64,000 nt of DNA from Euborellia annulipes (GCA_023213315.1 JAKCPI010005596.1:36289-100288); one strand, 5' to 3'. Positions 50,401 through 57,890 are shown, counted from the stretch's first letter. The notes: generated by a model from the letters alone, not told the origin. Numbers and translations are program-made.

Positions 50401-53400
50401 TTTAAATTTATTAATACAGTAGTCTTGCTAATCCGAACTTCGATATCCAGGTATACCGTCTAATCCGACTTATTGAAAAGCCACTTCCTAAATTTTTTCC
50501 AAATAAATACAAAATAATTATTATACTGGCGTTTATCCACCTTTAATATTGTTACATATTTGAGATAAGAAAAACCAGTTGAAAACAAAATTAGTCACGC
50601 TGACGTATGCCTTCGCGTAGAGGAGCAAATGCATCAAATTTATTCTTGCTCACTGAAAATTTTGCAATTGCTCGCCTCCCTCTCTAAGGGTCAGTGGCTA
50701 ACGCTTTATATTATAAAAACAATAAAATAGAAAGAGTAAATAAAATATTAAATTTTGCAATAAGCTTATATTAAATATTTCGGGTAATCCGGCATTTTCA
50801 GGATCCAGCATAAGGCGGCTCCCGTTTAGGCTGTATTAGCAAGACTACTGTAATTATTTTGGCCAAAATTTTTTGAAATTTTAATAAACAACATAGTAAT
50901 TTGAGTACATCAAGTTTTGCAACCAACAAAAAGCCTAAAACCAATAAAAAAAAAAAAAAATCTAACTTTAAAATAGAGAAAAGTCTCGCCTAGGTCAATC
51001 ATCAAAATGGAGAATCGAGTTTAGTTGTTTGTTTTTTTTTTGGCTAGTTAAAATAATATGGATTTTCGGTCCTTTAGTTGGAGAAAATTCAATTTCAATA
51101 TATATTTTCATTAATTATTATTATAAATATCTTAGCCAAAGATTAAAAGGTTTATAAAGTCAATTGATATGCCAAAAGTTTGAAAACGATTAATCAACTT
51201 TTTAAGGCACTCATGAAAAGAGTCAACTTAAATTAAAAGAGAACAAAGAACTAATTCTTAAAAAAAAAAAAAAATATATGGGTTGATATTAAATAAAAGA
51301 GGGAGTTGTTAAATCAATCTAAAGAGAATGTACATTGAAAAACTGAAAATAATGAGAAAGTAATATTAATTAAACGACCAGTGAAAACAGGCGAGGTGGT
51401 GGAAATTGGGTTTTTAAGTGGGCGATAATTTAATTAATTAATAAAATCAAAAATTATTATTTTAATCAATATAGGCTACCAAAGGTGGTTACTTGTCTTG
51501 GTGTGACAAGCGCAGGGGTGCTGTGCAACCAGTCACACCAGATTTTTAAATAAAACTTTTGTGATCTTTCATAGGCTACTTGTTCTTAATCCATTAAAAC
51601 ACGAGCTATATGAATGAATCTTAATTCTATTTTACAAAACATTTAAAATTTTTAAAAGATAATCGGATCAATTTTCGTCAATTTTTATGATAAAATTTTT
51701 TGTTAATTTTCAATTCTTTTTTTTATTGAGAGAAAAAACTAATCTCTATTATTTTATTGAATTAATGATAGAGTTATCCGGTCGAATGAACTTTTATCTT
51801 TTGGAATGTTTTAAAAAATTTATCTGTTTAATTAGAAACTTCAAAAAGGCTTTTTTTTTTTAAATTGAATTTAATCACAATGCATCATCGGTTTAACATG
51901 AAAATTCTTAGCTCAGATGATAGGCTAAGTAATAATATTAAAAAAAAAGTCAATATGACTAACTATTGAGGGAGATAAAAAGTAAACCTGACGAGTATAG
52001 TAAACAATAACAAGTGCTAAAATAAACACAAAAAAATTGGGACAATCTATGCTCATGGATGAAAGATATAAAAAATGATCAATAGAGAAAAAATTAGAAA
52101 ATAGAAAATATAAGTACTGGAGCAGCAAAAGCAAAGCCTGTGGATGTGAAAATGTCGAAGGAGACGCTTCCGACGACATTTTATTGTACAGAAGTTTCGG
52201 ACAAAATTTTATTTGTATAGAAGTTAGTTAAATAAAATTTTCTCCGAAACGTCTCAATGGGCATTTTGTTTGCTTTTGCTGCTCCAGTTCTTGCTCTATT
52301 TTCAAACAACAACAAATTCTCACCAAATAATATACACAATTTCCAGTTATTTACATGGGCGTAACTAGGAGTGCCAGGGGGGGGGGGCATCCCAGGAGGC
52401 TCGTGGCCCCCAGAAAGCTCCCCGACCCAAGAAAAATTGAGTCAATATGGGGCCTTCCAGGCCCCCAGAAGGATGGCTGGTCCCATGGCCCCCCCAGTCA
52501 AATTTCCTAGTTACGCCCATGGCCATTTATATCTTCAATAAGAGAAATTATTATTATATATAATAATATTATAAGAGGAATAAATAGACCTAAATATAAA
52601 ATATTGTTAATGGAGTGTGCTTTGTTTTTACTCAAACTGAATTGTCTTAAATAAAACAATATTATCAATACAGACAAATGCCCACGGGGCGTGGTGTAGA
52701 GGTTAGCGTGCTAACCTCATATACCAAACGTCGCGGGTTCGAACCCCAGGCAGTCCGATGATTTTATTTAAGCCATCTGGATACCAGATGGCTTAAATAA
52801 AAATGCCTGGACCCTAATATATATAAATTCATAAATAACGGTTATCGTAAATGTCTTATATGGCCTGAGCTGCCGAAAAGACAGTGTGAATGTGTGTGAG
52901 TGTGAATGAGAAAAAAGTGTGAATGTTTAAAAAAAAAAAAAAAAAAAAAATACAGACAAATTAATTAGGATCCTTTAGGAAAAAAAAATTATAGGGAAGA
53001 GAGTGCCTAGGAAGGTGGACGAACTTATTAAAAATAATTTTTTAATTATATAAATCCTTTACTTTTTTTAAATTTTTTCTAAATATATTATCTTAAATCT
53101 AAATACTGTATATTATCTTAAATCTAAATAATTTTTTCTTGGTCTTCTTTTTAATATGGTCTACAAAAATTAGGCCACCCAAGAAATAAATAAATAATTG
53201 ATAGAATTATTAAAAAATCTCTTTAAAAAAATAGAAATGTAAATATAATACGTATAATTAATAAGTTCACCCACTGAAGCTTTCTAAATTTTTTTGTCGA
53301 GTAGTGTTGAAAGGATGCTAAATGATTTGTCAGCATTGGTGCTATTTTTATGTAAGACAATCCTGACTCACTAATGAGTGCAAAAAACGCACACTCCAGT

Positions 53401-56400
53401 AACAATTTTTTGTGATTTTATTTAATGGTATTTTATAAGTTTATGTTCATCTTAATTCTTTCATTTTTGAAATGTACAGTGAGCGCCACAATTAAGTCCC
53501 CACCTGATAGCTAGAGCCTTAAGTATATGGTGTAGTGAAATAATTTAATGACCGAAAAGGTAAAAAGTACAATCTGGTACAGCTGATTTTATTTTACCTT
53601 TTCAAATTTAAAATTATTTCACCATAAACCATATACTATACCATATTTTTAAGGCTCTAGCTATCAGGTGGGGACTTAATTGTGGAGCTCACTGTACATG
53701 AATGTGAATTACTATATCTTAAAGAAGGTTGCGAAGTGTGACCGAAACATCTACCATCATTACTATTTTTAATCTTTAGGAAAAATAAATAAAAAATTGA
53801 GTAGTTTTGTTTTTAAAATTATCTGTGTGTGTGAATACCATATCTTAAAAAAAAAAAACGCAACGAGAGAAATTTTGGAAGCTTATCTTAAACTAAAATT
53901 TTAGATCTGTTTCACTTTTTGGATTAAATCATTCAATTTTAAGAGGTACTTCACCTAATACGTTTTGTTAAAATTTTGAAATTTTTCATATATTTATATT
54001 AACACTTTTTCAATAGAAAACTATGGGTGATTTTTTAATCAAGTGAACGATACCTAATTAGAGAAACGTTGCCTCGGGAGGTAAATAAATCACTTTATAA
54101 TTAATTATTTCTGTCTTCTTTAAGTTGTCATTCATAAAGAAGTGACATTTGAAACGGGATAGATAAATAAATCACGTAAAAATAAATAAATAAAAGGCTC
54201 CAGCAAAACATTTTGCAAACCAAATATGGAGAAATGGTATTCCTTTTGATTCCAAATAATTTTTTTTTTTAAGATTATGTCTATAAGAAGAATTAAAAAA
54301 AAAAGCTGTGATTCAATTAATCGAGTTTTTTTCATTCTATGTTCAAGAATGAAGTCATTATTTGAACATTTTTGGATATTTATCTTCAAATTGAAGATTA
54401 TATAATCTACAGATGTTCATTATTTATAACAGGAAGGGGACATCGCTATACTCAGGTAAACTTTATAATGTATAAAAGTGTAAAGTTTGTTCAGGTACAC
54501 TTTATAAGCTATAAAAGTATAAAGTTTTGCCTGAGTTATGTCAATGGCCCTTCTATTATAGTATGAATTTTAAAAGCTGTACATTATATTAATGAACGTT
54601 AAATGGAGTGAAAGGGATGTTTCGAACATTTCAAATTTATTATTTTATTTAATAAAAGGGAGAAGTAAAAAAAAAATAATCTATGCGATTCTATTGTTTT
54701 GTGGAGTTTGTGAAATTAAAAAAAAATATTTATTCACCCTTTGAATTATAAAATTTCATAACTCTATACGTATTCTATTAGGCGTCATCTGATGGGGTAA
54801 TATCTATTTCAAATAAAAAAGAATCGACCGTAATCAAGTGGGATTCCTAAAAGCGGATGATTTTTTTAAAATAAAAAAAAGAAGGATGTGATAGGGTATT
54901 GTAAAAATTAGCCAGTATAAACAAATCGGAGAGAAATTGAATGCGAATCCCAAAATCATATCAATAAATTCTAATCATAATTTTGGCTAAAATCAACCAG
55001 CAATCTGGGTTTATTTACAATATTCAAACCTATTATTTCAAAAATTTGTAATGAAATACAAATACGTCTCTCCTAATAGAGGCAATGGCTCTAAATACAG
55101 CCAAATGGCTTTAAGAGCTATTTTAGAAATGCATCTTAACTCCACGGGGCGAATAAAAAATTATAAAGAAAATAAAATAAATATATTGGAGTAGTGGCTG
55201 AATGTATAATTTATAATGAAGAGAGCTAAACGCAGTTATAGAAAAAAAAAATTTATTTTGCTTTATTGAACAACACGACGTTTCGGCCGATTCTTCCGGC
55301 TTTCATCATGAGTTTTATTTGCCTTGAGCTTAGAGGGGCTCTAGGCTCAGGGATGGTCAATCTTGAATCATAATTCATGTCAACTGATGAATGTTCGGAG
55401 CTATATCAGAAACTGCCAAGTCTTTCAATGCTCGGTGAAAATAAAACACATATCCTGATGAATTCCGGAAGAATCGGAGAGATTGTTGTTGTTCAATAAA
55501 GCAAAATAAAGTTTTGTTTTCTTTATTTTGCTAATAAATATATTTTGTAAAAGTGTGATGAACCTCGCGGGTCACAAAAATGCTCAAGGTGGTCCGCATT
55601 GGCCACCCCTGCTCTAAACTTTATAGTTTATGGTATTTATACCATATAAGGCCAAATAATGGCCAAAGAATTGAAAATTTTATAGTAAAAACAGATCAAT
55701 TTGATTTTTATAAATTTTATGATAATGATAAAAAAAATCTGTTTTACTAACTACAGAAAAAAATTAATTTAAAATACTGTAATAAGTAGGAACCGACCGA
55801 ATATTCGGTTTCGGTTACGGTTTCGGCCAAAAATCCTGGTTTCGGCCGTGGTTTCGGTTTCGGCCAAAAACTAGCCAAACCTTTCGGCCGGCCGAAACCT
55901 GAGTTTGAAAAGATGAGATGAGACGAGACTCGCACACAAAAAAAAAAAGGTTAAATGATTTCTACGTGAAGGAGAAAAAAATTTTCCGCCAAGTTAAAAA
56001 GGGGCGGAAAAAATTTAGTCTCCCTAAAAAAAAAAAAGGTAAAATGATTTTCACGGTAGGAGAGAAAAAAATTTCCGCAGGGCAGAAAAATTTCAAAAAA
56101 AAAAAAAAAAAAAAAAAAAATGATATGGATTTTCTATAGGAAATACAAGTTTCTGTTTCGGTTACGGTTTCGGCCGAAACTAAGATCGAGGCCGAATATT
56201 CGGTTTCTGCAGAAAATCTCGTTTCGGTCGGACCCTAGTAATAAGTGAAATATTTTAATTTATATGCCTTGTTTTTGCATAAAAAAAAGAGTTATAGGGC
56301 CTCAACAAACAAAAAACATAGCTGATTGATTTTTTTTCCACTATTTATCATGAAAAGAGATATAAACACTCATCACAATGAAATCTTTTTATTATAAAAT

Positions 56401-56702
56401 GACAATAGGCAAGAAAGAAGATGAATTACCTTATTTTCCGGGTCGGTGGCAGTTGTAGGTGGCACGTGGCTGGCTACCTCCCTCTCTACAGCTCTCTTCG
56501 CCATGGCTTCCTTGATGGCACTGGGGGTGGGTCCTAGGGAGGTAGCGCTTGTGGCCGCGGTGCCATTAGCCGTGGCTGTTGGGGTACTCGTGGCGCTAGT
56601 AGCGGTGGTAACGGGCGGTGTGGCTGCAGGGGCGCCACCGCCGCCCGTGCTGGCAGGTGTCGGCAGCTCACTTTTGAAGAACAGCTCGCGCTTTGACTGC
56701 AG
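21434..56702 (-). CDS. pnut: Septin of the Peanut/SEPT7 group, spliced, 5' end missing
   Basis: Septins are GTP-binding proteins that polymerise into hetero-oligomeric filaments at the cell cortex and cleavage furrow; the Peanut/SEPT7 subunit is a core member. Nine coding exons join with matching phases: 56702-56430, 48059-47915, 46250-46043, 39975-39723, 35412-35220, 33705-33540, 30449-30314, 28543-28380 and 21482-21434 (1587 nt, 528 residues plus stop). In this numbering the G1 P-loop GESGLGKST is at 140-148, G3 DTPGFGD at 196-202, G4 AKAD at 277-280, the septin-unique region including GRRYPWG ends near 354, a coiled coil covers about 415-505, and the tail ends KKKKGLF as in Peanut. Introns measure 1.5-8.4 kb and are full of transposons. 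The first exon begins in phase 0 after an acceptor, so the start codon lies upstream and was not found. Family assignment is very secure; exact orthology is inferred. Confidence 0.95.
22100..22170. repeat. Short palindrome
   Basis: AATATGGCGGCTACC and GGTAGCCGCCATATTA face each other across about 30 bp. Probably a miniature transposon remnant; no target duplication found. Confidence 0.5.
22265..22385. repeat. Dispersed repeat, copy 1
   Basis: Shares CTGTAACTCTAGCCAATCAG, CGAGAGAACAGG and AGGAAGTCA with 35690-35815. Function unknown; the preceding GCAAATGCATCAAATTTATT recurs at 50628. Confidence 0.6.
23585..23671. mobile_element. Miniature palindromic element
   Basis: ATCCCAGTTAGCACAG and CTGTGCTATCTGGGAT ends with GTACGTACATAAGACG arms; almost wholly self-complementary. 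Confidence 0.6.
23848..24018. mobile_element. Fold-back insertion carrying a hammerhead
   Basis: Arms ACTAGAATGGCA...CCAGGAAAGAAATCAGACAA and its complement (23849-23883 against about 23980-24017) enclose a ribozyme unit. No coding frame. The arms-plus-ribozyme layout recurs at several places in this window. Lies in the last septin intron. Confidence 0.7.
23918..23964 (-). ncRNA. Hammerhead ribozyme, intact consensus
   Basis: Stem I GAUUGUC pairs fully with GGCAAUC; core CUGAGGA; stem II GGGCGC-GAAUU-GCGUCC (one G-U); GAAA; then CGUC, the minimal stem III with cleavage at C. One of the cleanest cases here. Confidence 0.78.
25244..25274 (-). ncRNA. Hammerhead relic (partner of 26041-26086)
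   Basis: Inverted partner copy with CCGAGGA in the core and UUCAAA where GAAA should be; the CGUC cleavage site is retained. Unlikely to fold. Confidence 0.5.
25308..25554. mobile_element. hAT MITE (247 bp)
   Basis: Starts CAGTGGTTCCCAACC, ends AAAAAACACTG, with the 8-bp duplication GACTAGAT on both sides (25300-25307, 25555-25562). Confidence 0.88.
25678..25888. mobile_element. Mariner-type MITE, copy 2 (211 bp)
   Basis: Same ends (CAGTGAGGAACAATATTAA and complement) and arms as 6981-7196, with TA on both sides. Confidence 0.85.
26041..26086 (+). ncRNA. Hammerhead ribozyme, near-intact
   Basis: Stem I CUGUC/GACAG, core CUGAGGA, stem II GAGCGC-GACGG-GCGCUC (perfect), GAAA, then CUUU where the other copies have CGUC, so the cleavage site and stem III are altered. 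Confidence 0.65.
26480..26678 (-). CDS. Candidate alternative terminal exon of the septin
   Basis: This minus-strand frame ends in TAG and is unusually GC-rich for its surroundings. It encodes a Ser/Pro-rich acidic tail (for example [20 protein letters not shown], ending SFDYSF). A splice acceptor reading CAAGAG| at 26679-26680 would join it to exon H in the correct phase (GA+A = Glu), giving a 65-residue alternative tail after SLEANSKE. I do not recognise the sequence in known septins. It could also belong to another gene or be chance; no splice evidence exists beyond the phase match. Confidence 0.28.
27605..27652 (-). ncRNA. Hammerhead ribozyme relic
   Basis: Core reads CUAAUGA (G to A), stem II GAGAAAA...UUUUCUC is perfect, GAAA and CGUC are present, stem I pairs only partly. 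The neighbouring AAAGCCTCCGAT and GGAGCAGCC words match the 41231-41600 element, so the two are related. Confidence 0.55.
28380..28543 (-). CDS. pnut: Septin exon H (coiled-coil end)
   Basis: The exon is 164 nt, from [20 protein letters not shown] to [11 protein letters not shown]. The frame continues past the donor AAGGA|GTCAGT for 12 residues to a stop at 28340, giving a hydrophobic tail unlike any septin. Splicing at GTCAGT to the exon at 21482 instead restores the expected ETVDGK...KKKKGLF tail, so I end the exon at 28380. Read-through would give a short intron-retained isoform. Confidence 0.88.
28544..30313. other. Septin intron, no recognised element
   Basis: AT-rich. A T-run at 28807 and the words CTTGGCTGCCTCTGCC near 29740 recall the arms of the fold-back elements, but no ribozyme core is seen. 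Confidence 0.35.
30314..30449 (-). CDS. pnut: Septin exon G (coiled-coil start)
   Basis: The exon is 136 nt. It encodes [20 protein letters not shown] and a charged heptad-like helix to KDSEAD. Septin C-terminal coiled coils pair subunits within the filament. The acceptor is GAGTAG and the donor GAT|GTGAGT, phase 0. Confidence 0.92.
31262..31303 (-). ncRNA. Hammerhead ribozyme, intact consensus
   Basis: Stem I CACUU/AAGUG, core CUGAUGA, stem II GACAC-UU-GUGUC, GAAA, stem III palindrome AUGCGUAU (one G-U pair), cleavage at A. Close relative of the copy at 8074-8117. Confidence 0.7.
31326..31358 (+). ncRNA. Truncated hammerhead
   Basis: Same 5' part (CACUU CUGAUGA UGACAC) but the second half of stem II and GAAA are deleted; the sequence resumes at GGCGUAUAAAGUG. 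Cannot form a catalytic core. Confidence 0.6.
31670..31860. repeat. Extreme homopolymer tract
   Basis: A G run of about 19 passes directly into C runs, then A-rich blocks with repeated AAATTTAAAA. It may be two abutting transposon ends, a real low-complexity tract, or an assembly artefact. Confidence 0.6.
33540..33705 (-). CDS. pnut: Septin exon F (septin-unique element)
   Basis: The exon is 166 nt, encoding [20 protein letters not shown] and then [20 protein letters not shown], near-invariant in SEPT7/Peanut proteins. The acceptor is TTTTCAG and the donor ACAA|GTGAGT, phase 2. Confidence 0.94.
34046..34107 (-). ncRNA. Hammerhead relic
   Basis: CUGAAGA core and GGCC...GGCC stem II are kept, but GAAA has become CAAA followed by CAUU. 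Partner of 34529-34597. Confidence 0.45.
34196..34392. mobile_element. Inner ribozyme element with 12-bp target duplication
   Basis: Flanked by ATAGATGTAGAA at 34184-34195 and 34393-34404. Begins with an inverted copy of its own AAACCGAAAATCTAATTC segment, contains a hammerhead, and ends in a non-palindromic tail. A duplication of about a dozen bases and a self-inverted head fit target-primed insertion, as in Penelope-like elements. Confidence 0.7.
34242..34291 (-). ncRNA. Hammerhead ribozyme, near-intact
   Basis: Core CUGAAGA, stem II GGCCAC-AGAAUGA-GUGGCC (perfect), GAAA, CGUU (cleavage at U), stem I UAC/GUA extended with a bulge. Confidence 0.65.
34529..34597 (+). ncRNA. Hammerhead relic
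   Basis: Core reads GUGAAGA (first C lost); GAAA, CGUU and stem I AAGAA/UUCUU are kept. Each of the two arms keeps what the other has lost. Confidence 0.5.
35220..35412 (-). CDS. pnut: Septin exon E
   Basis: The exon is 193 nt, from [17 protein letters not shown] to [10 protein letters not shown], covering the end of the GTPase domain and the start of the septin-unique element. The acceptor follows a run of about 28 T on the coding strand. The donor GAAG|GTAATA is phase 1. The open frame on the plus strand at this position is a shadow. Confidence 0.94.
35690..35815. repeat. Dispersed repeat, copy 2
   Basis: Partner of 22265-22385, same orientation, ending in AT-rich DNA next to a SINE. Confidence 0.6.
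35850..36128 (-). mobile_element. tRNA-derived SINE, full length
   Basis: Reads on the minus strand: GCCCACGGGGCGTGGTGTAG (A-box TGGTGTAGAGG), GGGTTCGGACCCC (B-box), the hairpin AAGCCATCTGG/CCAGATGGCTT, CTGCCGAAAAGACA, then a GTGTGAGTGTGAATGAG-type tail and poly(A). It lies in a septin intron, in the same orientation as the gene. Confidence 0.88.
36327..36548. mobile_element. hAT MITE (222 bp)
   Basis: CAGGGCCGGCTCTA start, TAGAGCCGGCACTG end, duplication ATACCATC (36319-36326, 36549-36556). Relative of 19988-20249. Confidence 0.88.
36699..36945. mobile_element. hAT MITE, left member of the composite
   Basis: Starts CAGTGGTTTCC, ends GGAACACGCTG. Its right flank (GTATAAAG) does not match its left duplication. 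Confidence 0.75.
36995..37185. mobile_element. Fold-back ribozyme element
   Basis: Arms AACCAGAATTTTTTCTTTAA through TATTTTAACAGC and the complement enclose a hammerhead in each arm. No coding frame. Lies within the 36699-38940 composite. Confidence 0.7.
37086..37131 (+). ncRNA. Hammerhead ribozyme with one core substitution
   Basis: Stem I AACAGCU/AGCUGUU is perfect, stem II GGCUUU-GACC-AAAGCC is perfect, GAAA and CGUC are present. The core reads CCGAGGA, with C at the position of the conserved U, so activity is doubtful. The inverted partner near 37050-37080 shares this change. Confidence 0.6.
37228..37460. repeat. Dispersed repeat, second copy
   Basis: See 43536-43852; lies within the composite insertion. 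Confidence 0.6.
38619..38940. mobile_element. hAT MITE, right member of the composite
   Basis: Starts CAGTGGTTTATG, ends GGAAAACGCTG. Its left flank (CTTTAGGC) does not match its right duplication. Confidence 0.72.
39723..39975 (-). CDS. pnut: Septin exon D (G4 AKAD)
   Basis: The exon is 253 nt. It starts [20 protein letters not shown], passes through [17 protein letters not shown], and includes the guanine-specificity motif AKAD, ending FKKQ. The acceptor is TTGCAG and the donor CAG|GTTCTT, a weaker donor than the others, with phase 0. An open frame on the opposite strand here is a shadow. Confidence 0.94.
41294..41342 (-). ncRNA. Hammerhead ribozyme, near-intact
   Basis: Core CUGAAGA, stem II GGGU...ACCC, GAAA, CGUC, stem I AAGGA/UCAUU with one mismatch. 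All core bases present. Confidence 0.65.
41488..41535 (+). ncRNA. Hammerhead ribozyme, stem II weakened
   Basis: Inverted partner of 41294-41342: CUGAAGA, GAAA and CGUC are kept, but the 5' side of stem II is changed (UGAGAG in place of UGGGUAG), leaving fewer pairs. Confidence 0.55.
43536..43852. repeat. Dispersed repeat with AGAGAAAGTA end
   Basis: Shares GTGCCTAACTTAAATATAAA, ATTTCAACCTC, TTTTTGGATTCAGGGG and GGTAAGAGAAAGTA with 37228-37460, 34735-34932 (part), 2620-2765 (part) and, inverted, 59527-59800. An open frame here is not protein-like. Family unidentified. Confidence 0.65.
44860..45434. mobile_element. Diverged hAT copy
   Basis: Ends TAGTGGTCCCAGG and CTGGGACCGCCAATG match the 1375-2556 family; GCCTTTGGACAGA and TTAATTTGAATCC.GAACT are also shared. 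No clean target duplication. It contains the mariner remnant at 45004. Confidence 0.65.
45004..45330 (-). pseudogene. Deleted mariner transposon
   Basis: Ends CAAGGGTAGTTTGATAAGTC and complement with TA on both sides. The minus strand encodes the mariner transposase motif [12 protein letters not shown] near 45060-45110, which breaks off at once, so most of the transposase is deleted. DD34D-type mariners are widespread in arthropods. Confidence 0.8.
46043..46250 (-). CDS. pnut: Septin exon C (G1 P-loop and G3)
   Basis: The exon is 208 nt. It carries the phosphate-binding P-loop GESGLGKST (its first Gly is split across the intron) and the Switch II/G3 motif [13 protein letters not shown]. The donor AATTG|GTAAGT leaves phase 2, completed to Cys by exon D. 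All septin nucleotide-binding residues visible here are intact. Confidence 0.95.
46913..47003 (+). mobile_element. tRNA-derived SINE, head only
   Basis: GCCCACGGGGCTTGGAGTAG through GGGTTCGGACCCCAGGCAGT and GATGTTAATTTTAG, truncated before the hairpin. Flanking segments 46500-46800 and 47005-47320 are themselves similar (AAGGTTCATAGGGGTTACAA), so the SINE lies at the junction of a local duplication. Confidence 0.75.
47915..48059 (-). CDS. pnut: Septin exon B (start of GTPase domain)
   Basis: The exon is 145 nt. It encodes the conserved lead-in to the septin GTPase domain, including [20 protein letters not shown], and ends in the beta strand before the P-loop (FTLMVV). The acceptor is TTTAAG and the donor GTTG|GTCAGT, phase 1. 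It joins exon C to make GESGLGKS. Confidence 0.93.
48070..48869. other. Septin intron, no recognised element
   Basis: AT-rich DNA without terminal repeats, splice-flanked blocks or structured RNA that I can identify. Confidence 0.35.
48870..49145 (-). repeat. Copy of the fold-back's outer segment
   Basis: Inverted relative of 4590-4800: ACGTCCCGATAAGTTAATTT, CTATAACTTTTTTTTGGCTG, CAAACACGTTTTCAATAGGG, and an end near GGTCGAGTTGG. Its palindromic part is absent. Confidence 0.75.
50417..50850. mobile_element. Pogo/Tigger-type MITE (434 bp)
   Basis: CAGTAGTCTTGCTAATCCGA start, TTAGCAAGACTACTG end, TA duplication on both sides, GTAATCCGGCATTTTC near the right end. It has engulfed a copy of the GCAAATGCATCAAATTTATT repeat. 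Confidence 0.85.
52105..52300. mobile_element. Degenerate fold-back element
   Basis: Arms ACTGGAGCAGCAAAAGCAAA and its complement. Retains CCGAAACGTCTCAATG from the ribozyme 3' side but no CUGANGA core. Same arm vocabulary (GGAGCAGC) as the 41231-41600 element. Confidence 0.5.
52355..52521. mobile_element. Palindromic element, ATGGGCGTAACTAG family
   Basis: ATGGGCGTAACTAGG at left and CTAGTTACGCCCAT at right; inner CAGAAAGCTCC and CCAAGAAAAATTGAG match the centre of the 4590-5900 fold-back. Target duplication not clear. Confidence 0.65.
52681..52950 (+). mobile_element. tRNA-derived SINE, full length
   Basis: All parts as in the copy at 35850-36128: A and B boxes, hairpin, CTGCCGAAAAGACA, TGTGTGAGTGTGAATGAG tail and poly(A). 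Opposite strand to the septin. Confidence 0.9.
53477..53694. mobile_element. Mariner-type MITE (218 bp)
   Basis: CAGTGAGCGCCACAATTAAG start with complement at the right, TA duplication, and arms including CTGATAGCTAGAGCCTTAA. Confidence 0.85.
53718..53755 (+). ncRNA. Very degraded hammerhead
   Basis: CUUAAAGA in the core place, stem II-like GGUUGC...GUGACC, GAAA, CAUC. Listed only because the layout matches the other units. Confidence 0.3.
55240..55520. mobile_element. Fold-back element with two hammerhead relics
   Basis: Arms TTTTGCTTTATTGAACAACA and complement. The left unit (minus, about 55270-55312) keeps GAAA and CGUC with A-UGAUGA in the core; the right unit (plus, about 55455-55495) keeps CUGAUGA and stem II UCCG...CGGA but has GAGA. 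Neither is complete. Confidence 0.6.
55787..56237. mobile_element. hAT element, GGTTTCGGC family (451 bp)
   Basis: TAGGAACCGACCGAATATTC start, GTTTCGGTCGGACCCTA end, duplication GTAATAAG (55779-55786, 56238-56245). The middle has A-rich blocks with AAATGATTTTCACG words also found at 21760, 25450 and 59330. It lies just 3' of septin exon A. Confidence 0.82.
56430..56702 (-). CDS. pnut: Septin exon A (N-terminal Ala/Thr/Pro-rich region)
   Basis: This exon gives 91 codons, phase 0 at both ends. The acceptor is a pyrimidine-rich tract ending TTTCAG and the donor is AAG|GTAATT. The product starts [14 protein letters not shown], continues through a Gly then Ala/Thr/Ser/Pro-rich stretch, and ends near TDPENK. 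It is low complexity and much more GC-rich than its surroundings, as expected for the variable septin N-terminus. It is an internal exon, because an acceptor precedes it and no in-frame start is convincing. Confidence 0.85.
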
Positions 56703-56810
56703 CTGAAACAAATAAATTTATTTTCTATTAGAATAAGTTATTTCTAAAATTAACCTAATCAAAATAAACACTTCAGAAACGCGTATAAGTGGTTAGGATG
56801 AGATAGGACA

Positions 56811-57890
56811 GGGGTCGGCAACCTTTTTCAAGTTGAGAGGCATTTTTAAATAATTTTACCCAAGAGTAGGGTTTAAAAACGATATTTTTACCAAATAGAA
56901 TTATTATACATACATAGTTATAAAAGTTAAAATACATATTACTAATGACATTTAAATACATAATTGTCCCATGGTAATAGGTAGAAGCATCTTTCTTGTT
57001 CCAAGGTAACGTAAAATTGTTAACTGTAGGGGCGGTCAGACGGAAAGATTAGGGTTTTTAAACAGAAACAATTTTTTGTCACTAAGGGCAACCCAACCTT
57101 AATAAACAAAAAAATGTAAATCAAGGAATACAAGAAAACCCAAAAAATACATAAATATTTCTCTATACATTTCCTATGGGAGAAATCGTAACTTTAGGAA
57201 TTAATAACTCAAAAAATTGTAGGAATTTCGGGACTCGAGTATTTTTCCTGGACTCTCCGTTATGTCCTCTATAAGACTACAAAATTTCGTCATTCTAACG
57301 GAAAGTTGGTCAAACAGAGCGAGACAGACGCACGGACATTATTTTTTTTATTTATTCAAGGTCTTTTTCGGCATCTAAGACCATTTAGACCCCATCCCTA
57401 TTTATTTCAAATGATTGATAGCCAATTCAAATGAAATAAATTTTTCTCGCTTAGAACGGGAAGGGAACCGGAAACCCCAAGCCACTAGAAGCTATTGTCT
57501 TCTCTCTGAGCCATGGGTCACGGGCTAATTTATAATTTGAATTCAAATATTACTGAAAAAAAAATTAAAAAAAAAAAACCGAATTCGGTTTTTCAGGAAA
57601 AACTCGGTTTCTCGGTTTTTGAAAATTAGCCAAAAAACCGGTATACCGGTTTCGGTTTCCACCGGTGTCCAAACTCTACCCAAGAGTTTTAAAAACATTT
57701 TTACTAAATAGAATTATTATAGTTATAAAAGTTAAAATACATATTACTAATGACATTTAAATACATAATTGTTCCATGGTAAAGGAAGAAACATCTTTCT
57801 TGTTCCTAGGTAACGTAAAGTGGTTAACTGTAAGGGCGGACGGAAGAAAGGATTAGGATTTTTAAACAGAAACAATTTTTTGTCACTGAG
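56811..57890. repeat. hAT-like terminus and a 190-bp direct repeat
   Basis: CAGGGGTCGGCAACCTTTTT at 56811 is a classic hAT end. The block 56893-57085 (TTAAAATACATATTACTAAT..., CAATTTTTTGTCACT) recurs at 57705-57890; between them lies the possible SINE at 57350. The right terminus was not found. Confidence 0.55.
57350..57535 (-). mobile_element. Possible second SINE family
   Basis: On the minus strand: GACCCATGGCTCAGAGAG (A-box-like), GGTTTCCGGTTCCC (degenerate B-box), then GAAATAAATAGGGATGGGGT, CTAAATGG and ATGCCGAAAAAG. The last part recurs on the plus strand at 59995-60070, ending in poly(A). Confidence 0.45.

Noticed and set aside
52681..52765. True tRNA gene
   Set aside because: A and B boxes are present, but a cloverleaf does not close and the unit continues into a shared SINE body with poly(A).
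56446..56706. 86-residue plus-strand open frame rich in Val/Ala
   Set aside because: Shadow of the GC-rich septin exon A on the opposite strand.
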